DNA of 64,000 nt from Arcticibacter sp045629565. Its GTDB lineage: Bacteria; Bacteroidota; Bacteroidia; Sphingobacteriales; Sphingobacteriaceae. A program made the translations under genes and the position numbers. The stretch lies in the NCBI RefSeq assembly GCF_045629565.1, contig NZ_JAZQRL010000101.1, forward strand, positions 1 through 64,000, read 5' to 3'. Below are positions 1-8,420 of this stretch, piece after piece; position 1 is the stretch's first letter, and every line of letters starts with the position of its first letter. The notes beneath the pieces are model-generated. The model did not search any database. It saw nothing but the letters and a program-made list of their open reading frames with translations, and was not told the origin of the DNA.

Positions 1-155
1 CTTTTTCCGTAAAAATCGGGTCCTGAGCCTTTCCTTTTGTCGGTTACAATGGGGGCTTATAGCGAAGCTGATGCACCCCATATCAATCTGACGCTCGAAG
101 CGGAATGACCTAGGGGCAACAGGAAAATAAGAGGATAGCCGGAGGAAACGTTGCT

Positions 156-947
156 TTAGCGGCCGTCGCCGTCAAGCAAGTTGCCCAGCCCACCGAGAAT
201 ACTTCCCTCCTCCTTACGACCAGAATTGGCGAACTGCATGATGCGGCCTGCCAATCTGCTGATCGGAATGGTCTGGATCCATACCTTTCCGGGGCCTCTC
301 AGGGTAGCAAAGAACACTCCTTCACCACCGAAGATGGTGTTTTTGATCCCGCCGACGAACTGAATATCATAGTTTACGCCAGACGTAAAGCCGACAAGGC
401 AACCGGTATCCACCTTTAAAAGCTCTCCGGGCTGAAGGTTCCGCTCCAGAACATGTCCGCCGGCATGCATGAAAGCCATTCCATCACCTTCGATCTTTTG
501 CATGATAAAGCCCTCGCCTCCAAAAAGACCTGTGCCTAATTTCCTCTGGAATTCAATGCCCACGCTGACGCCTTTAGCGGCACACAGGAAGGCATCCTTC
601 TGACAGATGATACGGCCACCAAGCTGATAAAGATCGAGAGGAATAATCTTGCCCGGATAGGGAGATGCGAAACTTACCCTTTTCTTTCCGTAGGCGGTAT
701 TGGTGAATGCTGTCATAAAGAGACTCTCTCCGGTAAGGAGACGCTTTCCGGCGCTGAAGAGCTTCCCCATGAGGCCGCCCGACTGCTGACTTCCGTCGCC
801 GAAGATGGTCTGCATCTGAATACCATCGTCCATCATCATAAAAGCTCCCGGTTCTGCGACGGCGGTTTCATTCGGGTCGAGTTCTACTTCGACATATTGC
901 ATTTCTTCTCCATAAATATGGTAGTCTATTTCGTGATTTCTGATCAT
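156..947 (-). CDS. TIGR00266/AIM24 family protein
   Basis: A 263-residue protein with the glycine-rich beta pattern of the AIM24/TIGR00266 family. Typical elements include an AEPGAF segment near residue 31, repeated GGEG turns (around residues 144 and 227) and a VLERNL-type strand near residue 165. The family folds as stacked beta-sandwiches, and its biochemical role in bacteria is not established. No signal peptide or membrane segment is seen, so a cytoplasmic location is inferred. It ends with a glycine-rich tail (LGGLGNLLDGDG). No neighbour suggests a pathway. The family call is confident; the function is unknown. Confidence 0.85.
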   Translation of the reverse strand: MIRNHEIDYHIYGEEMQYVEVELDPNETAVAEPGAFMMMDDGIQMQTIFGDGSQQSGGLMGKLFSAGKRLLTGESLFMTAFTNTAYGKKRVSFASPYPGKIIPLDLYQLGGRIICQKDAFLCAAKGVSVGIEFQRKLGTGLFGGEGFIMQKIEGDGMAFMHAGGHVLERNLQPGELLKVDTGCLVGFTSGVNYDIQFVGGIKNTIFGGEGVFFATLRGPGKVWIQTIPISRLAGRIMQFANSGRKEEGSILGGLGNLLDGDGR

Positions 948-1093
948 ATTGGATTTGGTTTAATCAGGGATTAAAATACGAATATTCTGTCTCAGATCGA
1001 AAATTCAGAATCGTTGGAAATCGAATCTGGAGCGCTTGGTCCATCGATAGCAAAACGACCATCTGCTCCGACACAAGCGAATCGGTTCCAAGC

Positions 1094-1393
1094 TTATGCG
1101 ATGAAGTTGAGCGAAATCAGCAGGATAACAACCAGAATCCCCAGAAGGGAAAGCACAAAAAGATAATCGGCTATGGTCTCCAGTGTTCGCTCCCTTCCGG
1201 ATCGGGTAGTTCGTATAGACGCAAAAGAAAACAGACAAGAGCAAGTCAGCAATATGGCAATCAGAGAGGTGAATTCATCGATCATGTGCGTCTCTGTCAG
1301 ATTGGTTATATGCAGGGAGGTCATAACAAAAAGACAAAAGCCCAAAAGATTGGCGGCGGTATTTAGAATATGCTGAGAAGTGGTGTTTGCCAT
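1094..1393 (-). CDS. Small membrane protein, hypothetical
   Basis: A 99-residue ORF with three hydrophobic stretches (about residues 13-28, 40-58 and 77-98) separated by a charged loop (RTTRSGRERTLE), as in a small integral membrane protein. I do not recognise the family. A TAnnTTTG promoter box on the same strand (1437-1444) lies 44 bases before the ATG, which supports it as a real gene over the overlapping frames. It is monocistronic and separate from its neighbours. Confidence 0.6.
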   Translation of the reverse strand: MANTTSQHILNTAANLLGFCLFVMTSLHITNLTETHMIDEFTSLIAILLTCSCLFSFASIRTTRSGRERTLETIADYLFVLSLLGILVVILLISLNFIA

Positions 1394-1436
1394 GTGATAA
1401 ATCTATAGTCATCAAACAGGGAAATCTAATCAGAGC

Positions 1437-1444
1437 CAAAACTA
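1437..1444 (-). promoter_or_regulatory. -7 promoter box for the small membrane protein
   Basis: The minus strand reads TAGTTTTG, matching the Bacteroidota consensus TAnnTTTG, 44 bases before the ATG at 1393. The -33 element is not clear. Confidence 0.5.
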
Positions 1445-1574
1445 AAATACGCTTATAATCAGGTAAAAGCAACAAACTTATTACCCGAATAGATTAAATT
1501 AGAGCAAGATTAACACTATAAATATAAGTGACGATAACCTGATAAGCAGAAGCAGAGCTGGAAATTTTGGGCAT

Positions 1575-1606
1575 AAAAAAAGGAGGCTTTAAACCTCCTT
1601 TTTTAT
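1575..1606 (-). terminator. Rho-independent terminator after tRNA-Asp
   Basis: On the minus strand GGAGG and CCTCC pair around TTTAAAG, followed by a T run. It begins about 19 bases past the 3' end of tRNA-Asp and so probably terminates that transcript. Confidence 0.8.
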
Positions 1607-1622
1607 TTGACTTGCTTTTCAG

Positions 1623-1696
1623 CGGTCCGGACGGGACTCGAACCCGCGACCCCATGCGTGACAGGCATGTATTCTAACCAGCTGAACTACCGGACC
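1623..1696 (-). tRNA. tRNA-Asp (anticodon GTC)
   Basis: The minus strand gives a complete cloverleaf of 74 bases. The acceptor stem is GGTCCGG/CCGGACC with discriminator G. The D arm contains AGCTGGTTAGAAT, the anticodon stem CATGC/GCATG encloses CTGTCAC (anticodon GTC, aspartate), and the T arm is GCGGG-TTCGAGT-CCCGT. CCA is not encoded. A promoter lies just upstream and a terminator downstream, so it is transcribed alone. Confidence 0.97.
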
Positions 1697-1716
1697 ATCT
1701 TTCCCGTTTGGGTGTG

Positions 1717-1746
1717 CAAATATAGCTCGAATCTCTAACTTTACAA
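1717..1746 (-). promoter_or_regulatory. Promoter of tRNA-Asp
   Basis: The minus strand has TTG (1744-1746), a 19-base spacer and TATATTTG (1717-1724). This matches the Bacteroidota -33/-7 arrangement with a -7 box of TAnnTTTG. The mature tRNA begins about 20 bases downstream. Confidence 0.75.
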
Positions 1747-1812
1747 CATAAATTTACAATTATTTAAAAGAACACTGATAATCAGGGAAATAATTTTCAA
1801 TTTAATTTTTCT

Positions 1813-2886
1813 TTAGGTTGTTGCTCCCTCTTTCATCTTCTCGGCGTTCTCTGCAAATTGTAGCGCATCGATGATTTCCTGAATGTCGCCATCCATAATT
1901 GCCGGAAGATTATACATCGTCAAACCTATCCTATGCTCCGTAACGCGCCCCTGAGGATAGTTATAGGTCCTGATCTTTGCAGATCGGTCGCCTGTAGATA
2001 CCATAGTCTTTCTTTTAGCCGCGATATCTCCGGTCTGCTTCTGTACTTCAAGATCGTATAACCTGCTACGGAGCATTTCCATCGCGCGTTCGCGGTTACC
2101 TAGCTGAGAACGCTCGATCTGGCAGACAACTACCATACCTGAAGGCTTATGGGTTAACTGCACCTTTGTTTCCACCTTATTTACGTTCTGACCACCAGCA
2201 CCACCCGAACGGGAGGTTTGCATTTCCACATCGGCCGGGTTCAGATAGAAATCGACCTCCTCCACTTCAGGCAAAACAGCTACTGACGCAGCAGAAGTAT
2301 GTACCCTTCCCTGAGTTTCAGTATCAGGCACACGCTGCACCCGGTGAACACCCGACTCGTATTTCAGCTGCCCGTATACATCTTCGCCTGTAACTTTCAG
2401 AATAACCTCCTTATAGCCTCCGGCTGTTCCTTCGGTAACGTCCATCGTCTCTACGCGCCAACCTTTCTTCTCGAAGAAGCGTGTATACATTCTATAGAGA
2501 TCACCGGCAAACAGAGCCGCCTCATCACCTCCCGTACCACCTCTGATTTCAATTACTGCGTTCTTAGCATCTTCCGGATCTTTAGGAATGAGCATGAGAC
2601 GAATCTGGCTCTCCATCTCATCTTTCTTAACAAGAAGTTCATCAAGCTCCATCTTAGCCATCTCACGTAGCTCTTCATCCTTTTCGATTGCTAACATTTC
2701 GCGGTTTGCGTCGATGTTCGATACAACGTTCTTGTATATTTTATATTCGTCAACGATCTTTCCGAGATCTTTGTAATCCTTGTTTAGCTGAGCATAACGT
2801 TTCATGTCGCTCATGGTTGCCGGGTCACTCAATTCCCGTTCTACTTCTTCCCAGCGAAGTTTGATAGCTTCTAATTTATCTAGCAT
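1813..2886 (-). CDS. prfA: Peptide chain release factor 1
   Basis: Full-length RF1 (357 residues), which reads UAA/UAG stop codons and hydrolyses peptidyl-tRNA on the ribosome. The class-I GGQ motif lies at residues 231-233 in SGGAGGQNVNK. The codon-recognition tripeptide position carries PxT (P187-D-T189 in RVPDTETQGR), as in RF1 and unlike the SPF of RF2. The N-terminal part (about 1-110) is the helical PCRF region. It is monocistronic, and no prmC methyltransferase is adjacent. Confidence 0.97.
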   Translation of the reverse strand: MLDKLEAIKLRWEEVERELSDPATMSDMKRYAQLNKDYKDLGKIVDEYKIYKNVVSNIDANREMLAIEKDEELREMAKMELDELLVKKDEMESQIRLMLIPKDPEDAKNAVIEIRGGTGGDEAALFAGDLYRMYTRFFEKKGWRVETMDVTEGTAGGYKEVILKVTGEDVYGQLKYESGVHRVQRVPDTETQGRVHTSAASVAVLPEVEEVDFYLNPADVEMQTSRSGGAGGQNVNKVETKVQLTHKPSGMVVVCQIERSQLGNRERAMEMLRSRLYDLEVQKQTGDIAAKRKTMVSTGDRSAKIRTYNYPQGRVTEHRIGLTMYNLPAIMDGDIQEIIDALQFAENAEKMKEGATT

Positions 2887-2978
2887 GATCTAATTTAAAA
2901 ACAGCGTCAATTATGAATGAATAGGTGCTGTATATCGTATTTGGTAAACAACAGAACGATGTGCCTGTGTTTAATTTT

Positions 2979-2986
2979 CAAAAATA
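2979..2986 (-). promoter_or_regulatory. Possible -7 box for prfA
   Basis: The minus strand reads TATTTTTG, a TAnnTTTG match 93 bases before the prfA ATG. It would give a leader of about 85 bases. It sits in an A/T-rich stretch, so the match is weaker evidence than elsewhere. Confidence 0.35.
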
Positions 2987-3021
2987 AGCCTTTTTAAATA
3001 AAAAAGTAAAACCGCCGCGGA

Positions 3022-3777
3022 TTATGCATTTTTTTCAAAGTAACAGAGGGAAAGATCGTTACCATCGAACACTGCATAGGTATTATAGTTGATCCATTCT
3101 CCGAGATTGACGTAACGACTTGAAGGGCTCAATGTTATATCCAGAGGAAGATGACGGTGGCCGAACACAAAATAATCGAAGTGCCCTTTTTGAAGCATTT
3201 CCTTGCTATACTGCACCAGCCACTCATGCTGTTCATGAAGGAAAGTCTCCTTTTTAGAGCCGGCAATCCGACTGTGCCCCGACCAGGCTCTTGCTATGCC
3301 GATACCCAGATTGGGATGAATCCTGGCGAATAACCATTGACAGAGACCGCTCCTGAATATTTTCTTAAGCATCTTGTACTTGGCATCGCCGGGACCGAGA
3401 CCATCTCCATGATGAATATAGAAACGTTTCCCGCTTCTGTTGATCACCAGTTCGTCGGATATGATTGTAACTCCGATCTCTTCCTGGAGATAGCCAAACA
3501 TCCACATGTCGTGGTTGCCTTTGAACATGGTTATTTTAACTCCATTGTCTGAAAGCTCCGCCAGCTTGCCGAGAAACCGAATGTAGCCTCTCGGAACTGC
3601 ATGTTTGTATTCGAACCAGAAGTCGAAAATGTCTCCTACGAGGTAGAGCTCAGCAGCGTCACCTTTTATAGAGTCAAGCCAGCGAACTATTCTATCCTCT
3701 CTATCCCTGCTTTGTGCGTAATTGGCGGTTCCAAGATGAAAATCAGAGGCGAAATAGATTTTACTGCGTAAAGACAT
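3022..3777 (-). CDS. lpxH: UDP-2,3-diacylglucosamine diphosphatase (LpxH-like)
   Basis: A 251-residue calcineurin-like metallophosphoesterase. The metal-ligand blocks appear in order: SDFHLG (about 11), VGDIFDFWFE (about 47), KGNHDMW (about 86), HHGDG (about 121) and FGHRHLP (about 205). The GDIFDFWFE block and the length fit the LpxH group, which cleaves UDP-2,3-diacylglucosamine to lipid X in lipid A synthesis at the inner membrane face. The gene stands alone and is divergent from the prolyl oligopeptidase. The superfamily is certain; the LpxH assignment rests on motif context. Confidence 0.85.
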   Translation of the reverse strand: MSLRSKIYFASDFHLGTANYAQSRDREDRIVRWLDSIKGDAAELYLVGDIFDFWFEYKHAVPRGYIRFLGKLAELSDNGVKITMFKGNHDMWMFGYLQEEIGVTIISDELVINRSGKRFYIHHGDGLGPGDAKYKMLKKIFRSGLCQWLFARIHPNLGIGIARAWSGHSRIAGSKKETFLHEQHEWLVQYSKEMLQKGHFDYFVFGHRHLPLDITLSPSSRYVNLGEWINYNTYAVFDGNDLSLCYFEKNA

Positions 3778-3836
3778 GGGATAAAGGTAGTATTATGCCA
3801 AATAAGATCAATAGTTTCAATGAAAAGACTATTTCA

Positions 3837-3844
3837 TACATTTG
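3837..3844 (+). promoter_or_regulatory. -7 promoter box for the prolyl oligopeptidase gene
   Basis: TACATTTG matches TAnnTTTG and lies 36 bases before the ATG at 3880, in the gap shared with the divergent lpxH gene. Confidence 0.55.
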
Positions 3845-3879
3845 ACGTTATAGTAATTTCCATACACAAAGAACGCTAG

Positions 3880-5997
3880 ATGAAAAGGCTTTTCACATTA
3901 ATCCTTGTTTCCGGGATTTCATATTCCGGATTCGCACAAAATACTCATCCTAAAATGCTCAACTACCCTAAGACCAAGAAAGACAATACAAAAGACACGT
4001 ATTTCAATACTGTTGTTGAGGATCCTTACCGTTGGCTGGAAAATGACCGGGCAGACGATACGAAAGCCTGGGTAACTGAACAAAACAAGGTTACACAAGG
4101 ATATTTGTCGAAGATTGACTTTAGAGACAAGATAAAAAGCAGGCTGGAGACACTCTGGAATTATGAACGGATAAGTGCGCCGACTAAAGAGGGTGACTAT
4201 ATCTATTTTTCAAAAAACGACGGACTTCAGAACCAGTCGGTAGTTTACCGCCAGAAAAAAGACGGAGTACCGGAAGTGTTTCTGGATCCAAATAAATTTT
4301 CGACAGATGGAACGACATCACTGGCAGGACTGGACTTCACTAAGGACGGCAGCCTTGCTGCGTATCAAGTCTCTGAAGGGGGCTCTGACTGGCGCAAGGT
4401 GATTGTGCTGAAAACCGCAGACAAAAGCATCATCGGCGATACACTGATTGACGTGAAGTTTAGCGGAATTGCATGGAAGGGTAATGATGGTTTTTATTAC
4501 AGCAGCTACGAAAAACCCAAGGGAAGTGAGCTCTCGGCAATGACGCAGCATCATCGATTATATTACCATAAGCTCGGTACGCCGCAAAGTGAAGATGTGC
4601 TGGTTTTCGGAGGAGAAAATACACCGAGGAGATATATCGGTGCATCTATAACAGAAGACGAGCGGTTTTTGGTAATTTCGGCGGCGAACTCAACATCGGG
4701 TAACGAATTATACATTCAGGATCTGAAAAACCCTTCGGGAAAGATCGTTAATGTGGTCTCGGATATGACCAATGAACATCAGGTTCTGGACGCCATCGGC
4801 AACACGATTTATCTGGAAACGAACCTCAATGCACCAAATAACAAAGTTGTTAAGTTCGACTTCGCTGAGCCGTCTCCTAAAAACTGGATCGACGTAATTC
4901 CTGAAACGGAAAATGTGCTTAGTGTACGCACCGGCGGCGGCAAGCTGTTCGCAAACTACCTGAAGGATGCCACGTCTATGGTCATGCAGTATGACATGGA
5001 AGGAAACCTAGAACGTACTATTAACCTGCCTGGTGTGGGTACCGCTTCGGGATTTGGTAGTAAAAAGACAGAAACCGAGTTATACTTTACATTTACCTCG
5101 TATGTATATCCTGCGACTATATTCAAGTATACTATCGCTGATGGCAAGTCTGAGCTTTATAAAAAGTCGGGCGTTAAGTTCGACCCCTCGCTTTATGAAT
5201 CAAAGCAGGTTTTCTACAACTCAAAGGATGGCACCAGAGTACCGATGATTATCACTTACAAAAAGGGGATTAAACTGGATGGTACCAACCCGACTATGCT
5301 ATATGGTTATGGCGGTTTTAACATTAGCCTGACTCCTGCCTTCAGCACCTCTAACATTATTTTGCTGGAACAGGGGGGAATTTATGCTGTGGCGAATTTA
5401 CGCGGCGGCGGGGAGTACGGTGAGAAGTGGCACATTGCCGGAACCAAACTGCAAAAGCAGAATGTATTTGACGATTTCCTGGCAGCTGCTCAATATTTGA
5501 TTGACAATAAGTACACATCAAGTGCCCGCCTTGCTATTGCGGGTGGCTCCAACGGCGGACTTCTTGTGGGTGCGGCGATGACCCAACGCCCTGATTTATT
5601 CAAGGTGGCGTTCCCTGCAGTGGGAGTTCTCGACATGCTGCGTTACAACAAGTTTACGGCAGGTGCTGGCTGGGGATACGATTACGGAACTGCGGAGGAT
5701 TCTAAAGAGATGTTTGAATATCTGCTGAACTATTCTCCTTATCATGCGCTGAAAACAGGTGTAGCTTATCCGGCGACACTCGTTACAACTGCTGATCATG
5801 ATGACCGGGTTGTACCGGCGCATTCATTCAAGTTCGCCGCACGGCTTCAGGAGTATCATACTGGGACCAATCCGGTATTGATTAGAATCGAAACAAAAGC
5901 TGGTCACGGCGCCGGAAAGTCCACAGCTCAGGTAATTGCTGAACAAGCTGACAAATGGGCTTTCATGTTTTATAACATGGGTCTTACTGTAAAATAG
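3880..5997 (+). CDS. Prolyl oligopeptidase (S9A serine peptidase), exported
   Basis: A 705-residue S9A peptidase that cleaves short peptides after proline. An N-terminal signal peptide ends near residue 19 (SGFAQ), so it is probably periplasmic. Residues of about 75-420 form the propeller that limits substrate size. The C-terminal hydrolase domain carries Ser557 in GGSNGGLL, the Asp in DHDDRVVP (639-642) and His676 in GHGAGK, all at spacings close to animal prolyl oligopeptidase. The histidine kinase gene starts 6 bases after its stop, so the two are probably cotranscribed. Confidence 0.95.
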   Translation: MKRLFTLILVSGISYSGFAQNTHPKMLNYPKTKKDNTKDTYFNTVVEDPYRWLENDRADDTKAWVTEQNKVTQGYLSKIDFRDKIKSRLETLWNYERISAPTKEGDYIYFSKNDGLQNQSVVYRQKKDGVPEVFLDPNKFSTDGTTSLAGLDFTKDGSLAAYQVSEGGSDWRKVIVLKTADKSIIGDTLIDVKFSGIAWKGNDGFYYSSYEKPKGSELSAMTQHHRLYYHKLGTPQSEDVLVFGGENTPRRYIGASITEDERFLVISAANSTSGNELYIQDLKNPSGKIVNVVSDMTNEHQVLDAIGNTIYLETNLNAPNNKVVKFDFAEPSPKNWIDVIPETENVLSVRTGGGKLFANYLKDATSMVMQYDMEGNLERTINLPGVGTASGFGSKKTETELYFTFTSYVYPATIFKYTIADGKSELYKKSGVKFDPSLYESKQVFYNSKDGTRVPMIITYKKGIKLDGTNPTMLYGYGGFNISLTPAFSTSNIILLEQGGIYAVANLRGGGEYGEKWHIAGTKLQKQNVFDDFLAAAQYLIDNKYTSSARLAIAGGSNGGLLVGAAMTQRPDLFKVAFPAVGVLDMLRYNKFTAGAGWGYDYGTAEDSKEMFEYLLNYSPYHALKTGVAYPATLVTTADHDDRVVPAHSFKFAARLQEYHTGTNPVLIRIETKAGHGAGKSTAQVIAEQADKWAFMFYNMGLTVK

Positions 5998-6003
5998 CCC
6001 CTG

Positions 6004-7242
6004 ATGAATCCGTACGAACAGAAACGACGCTGGAAATTCCTGCTGCTGGCTTTCGCGCTTGTTATCGCGTCGGCCTCGCTTTGGTATACCAATTACCTGG
6101 TGAAGAACATCGCCGTTTCGGAACGTACGCGTGCGGAGGTATGGGCGATGAGTTTTAAGAAAATCATCGAAATTGAGGACATCAACGACGAGTATCTTAC
6201 CGTCATCTTTTCTATTCGCGACAGCTTGTCTATGCCGACTATCGTTACCGACGAACGGGACAGCATTATTTACTGGAGAAGTCTTGATAGCACGAAGACG
6301 AATTTCCAGGTGGAGGAAAACGGAAGAGAGTCGGCTATATTTACCAGAAAGATCCATGATCCGGGGTATTTCAAAGCGCAGTTAGCGGAAATGAAACGGC
6401 AGCATATTCCCATTGTTATCATAAAAGAGGATGGCGAAAAGTGGTTTGTGTACTATAAAGACTCCCAGTTATTGACCCAGCTGAAGGTTTTCCCTTATAT
6501 TCAACTGATGGTTATTGGCCTGTTTCTAATGGTTGCCTATACTGTTTTCAGCTCTTCCAGGCGATCGGAGCAAAACCTGGTATGGGTAGGTATGGCCAAG
6601 GAAACGGCGCACCAGTTAGGTACACCTATATCTTCCCTCATGGCCTGGATTGAGCTGCTCAAATCAAAGTTTGATGCAGAAGAGGATCCGCTTATACTCG
6701 AAATGGAAAATGATGTTCATCGCCTGGAAATGGTTGCCGATCGTTTTTCAAAGATTGGCTCTACACCTAATTTACACAGCCATCCGGTTTTTGCGGCAAT
6801 TAAGGAGTATGTTGATTATTTCCAGGTACGCACGAGCGACAAAATTAGGTTGAGCGTTACCGGCGACCATGAAGTAGAAGCACTAATGAATATTCCTCTC
6901 TTTGAATGGGTAATTGAGAATCTCCTGAAGAACGCAGTAAATGCTATTGAGGGCGAAGGTTCTATAGAGGTGAAAGTGATCGAAAACCTGGTTAAAGAGC
7001 AGGTGTTCATCGATGTGACCGATACCGGAAAAGGCATCCCGAGGCTGAAATTCGAAACGATTTTCCAACCGGGCTATACGACCAGAAGGAGAGGCTGGGG
7101 ACTGGGGCTGTCGTTGACCAAACGGATAATTGAAAACTACCATAAGGGATTGATTTTTGTGAAAGATTCGGAACCTGGACATGGCACCACCATCCGGATT
7201 GTGCTAAAAAGCAGTACGCGGTACGAACCTGCCACCGATTAA
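6004..7242 (+). CDS. Membrane sensor histidine kinase
   Basis: A 412-residue two-component kinase. Transmembrane helices lie at about 12-33 and 164-185, flanking a periplasmic sensor of about 130 residues. The DHp domain has the phospho-acceptor His203 in ETAHQLGTPISS. The ATPase domain has an N box (ENLLKNAVNAI), G1 (DTGKGIP) and G2 (GWGLGLSLTKR). No cognate response regulator is adjacent, so its partner is unknown. It follows the peptidase gene by 6 bases, suggesting shared transcription without proving a shared function. Confidence 0.9.
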   Translation: MNPYEQKRRWKFLLLAFALVIASASLWYTNYLVKNIAVSERTRAEVWAMSFKKIIEIEDINDEYLTVIFSIRDSLSMPTIVTDERDSIIYWRSLDSTKTNFQVEENGRESAIFTRKIHDPGYFKAQLAEMKRQHIPIVIIKEDGEKWFVYYKDSQLLTQLKVFPYIQLMVIGLFLMVAYTVFSSSRRSEQNLVWVGMAKETAHQLGTPISSLMAWIELLKSKFDAEEDPLILEMENDVHRLEMVADRFSKIGSTPNLHSHPVFAAIKEYVDYFQVRTSDKIRLSVTGDHEVEALMNIPLFEWVIENLLKNAVNAIEGEGSIEVKVIENLVKEQVFIDVTDTGKGIPRLKFETIFQPGYTTRRRGWGLGLSLTKRIIENYHKGLIFVKDSEPGHGTTIRIVLKSSTRYEPATD

Positions 7243-7360
7243 TCTGGCAGAACAAAATGTATTAATTTCAAAACAATAACAGAACATAAACTTTATTAAA
7301 CGATATTTAGCGCAAACACGTAAATCGGCGATGCATCTTCTTTTTTTGGGAAACTATAAT

Positions 7361-7368
7361 TAGATTTG
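7361..7368 (+). promoter_or_regulatory. -7 promoter box for pdhA
   Basis: TAGATTTG is a full TAnnTTTG match, 24 bases before the ATG at 7393. It overlaps the in-frame TTG at 7366, which argues that TTG is promoter rather than start codon. Confidence 0.7.
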
Positions 7369-7392
7369 CGTTCCAAAAAACACATTATAACA

Positions 7393-8388
7393 ATGAGTTC
7401 AGTAGAAATTACTAAAGACACCTATCTGCACTGGTACGAATCGATGTTGCTTATGCGCAAATTCGAGGAGAAGACCGGACAATTATATGGACAGCAGAAA
7501 ATCAGAGGTTTTTGTCATTTATATATCGGACAGGAAGCTGTTGTAGCAGGTACCATGTCTGTGTTAAAACCCGAAGATTCATTGATCACTGCATACAGGG
7601 ATCACGCACACGCAATTGCTAAAGGGGTTTCTCCAAACGCTGTAATGGCCGAAATGTATGGAAAGGCTACCGGAAGCTCTAAAGGAAAAGGTGGATCTAT
7701 GCATATTTTCAGCAAGGAACATAAATTTTTCGGCGGACACGGAATTGTCGGTGGCCAGATACCTTTAGGTGCAGGAATTGCTTTTGCTGAGCAATACAAT
7801 GGCACTGATAGTGTTTGTGTTTGTTATATGGGAGATGGAGCTGTAAGGCAGGGTGCATTGAACGAAACCTTCAATATGGCGATGATCTGGAAGCTACCCG
7901 TAATCTTTGTTTGTGAGAACAATGGCTATGCGATGGGAACTTCAGTTGCGCGTACGACAAATATGGAAGATATCTACAAGATAGGACTTGGTTTTGATAT
8001 GCCTTGTGCCCCTGTAGATGGAATGGATCCGGTAGCGATGCACAATGCCATGGACGAGGCTGTTCAGCGCGCCCGTGCAGGTGAAGGCCCTACTTTCCTC
8101 GAAGCCCGTACTTACCGTTATAAAGGTCACTCTATGTCTGACCCTGCAAAATACAGGACTAAAGAGGAGCTTGAAAACTACAAAGCTAAGGATCCTATCG
8201 GCGTTGTTAAATTAGCTATTGTTGAAAACGAATATGCTGATGATGCCTGGTTTGAAGAAATCGATAAAAAAATAAAAGCTATTGTTGAGGAATCGGTGAA
8301 GTTCGCTGAAGAGTCTCCTTGGCCTGATCCTTCTGAGACTTATACTGATGTATATGTTCAGGAAGATTATCCTTTTATCAGAAACTAG
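7393..8388 (+). CDS. pdhA: Pyruvate dehydrogenase E1 component, alpha subunit
   Basis: A 331-residue thiamine-diphosphate E1-alpha subunit. It decarboxylates pyruvate and transfers the acetyl group to lipoyl-E2, together with a beta subunit. It shows the YRDHAH region, the SKGKGGSMH loop and the ThDP/Mg motif starting GDGAVRQG and ending in ENNGYAMG. The YRYKGHSMSDPAKYR loop is the E1-alpha phosphorylation-loop region. The ATG at 7393 was chosen over an in-frame TTG at 7366 because the TTG lies inside the promoter -7 box. The E2 gene follows after 32 bases. No E1-beta gene is in the window. Confidence 0.95.
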   Translation: MSSVEITKDTYLHWYESMLLMRKFEEKTGQLYGQQKIRGFCHLYIGQEAVVAGTMSVLKPEDSLITAYRDHAHAIAKGVSPNAVMAEMYGKATGSSKGKGGSMHIFSKEHKFFGGHGIVGGQIPLGAGIAFAEQYNGTDSVCVCYMGDGAVRQGALNETFNMAMIWKLPVIFVCENNGYAMGTSVARTTNMEDIYKIGLGFDMPCAPVDGMDPVAMHNAMDEAVQRARAGEGPTFLEARTYRYKGHSMSDPAKYRTKEELENYKAKDPIGVVKLAIVENEYADDAWFEEIDKKIKAIVEESVKFAEESPWPDPSETYTDVYVQEDYPFIRN

Positions 8389-8420
8389 TTAATTGTCAGA
8401 CAAACAAACCGTACGAAAAC

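Noticed and set aside
1..155. Possible gene fragment at the window start
   Set aside because: A short minus-strand stretch reads protein-like but has a stop just upstream and no start codon; nothing can be supported.
5824..6357. 177-codon frame on the minus strand
   Set aside because: It lies opposite two well-supported genes (prolyl oligopeptidase and histidine kinase) and resembles no protein.
7366..7392. TTG start extending pdhA by 9 residues
   Set aside because: The TTG is inside the TAGATTTG promoter box; the ATG at 7393 fits the family start.
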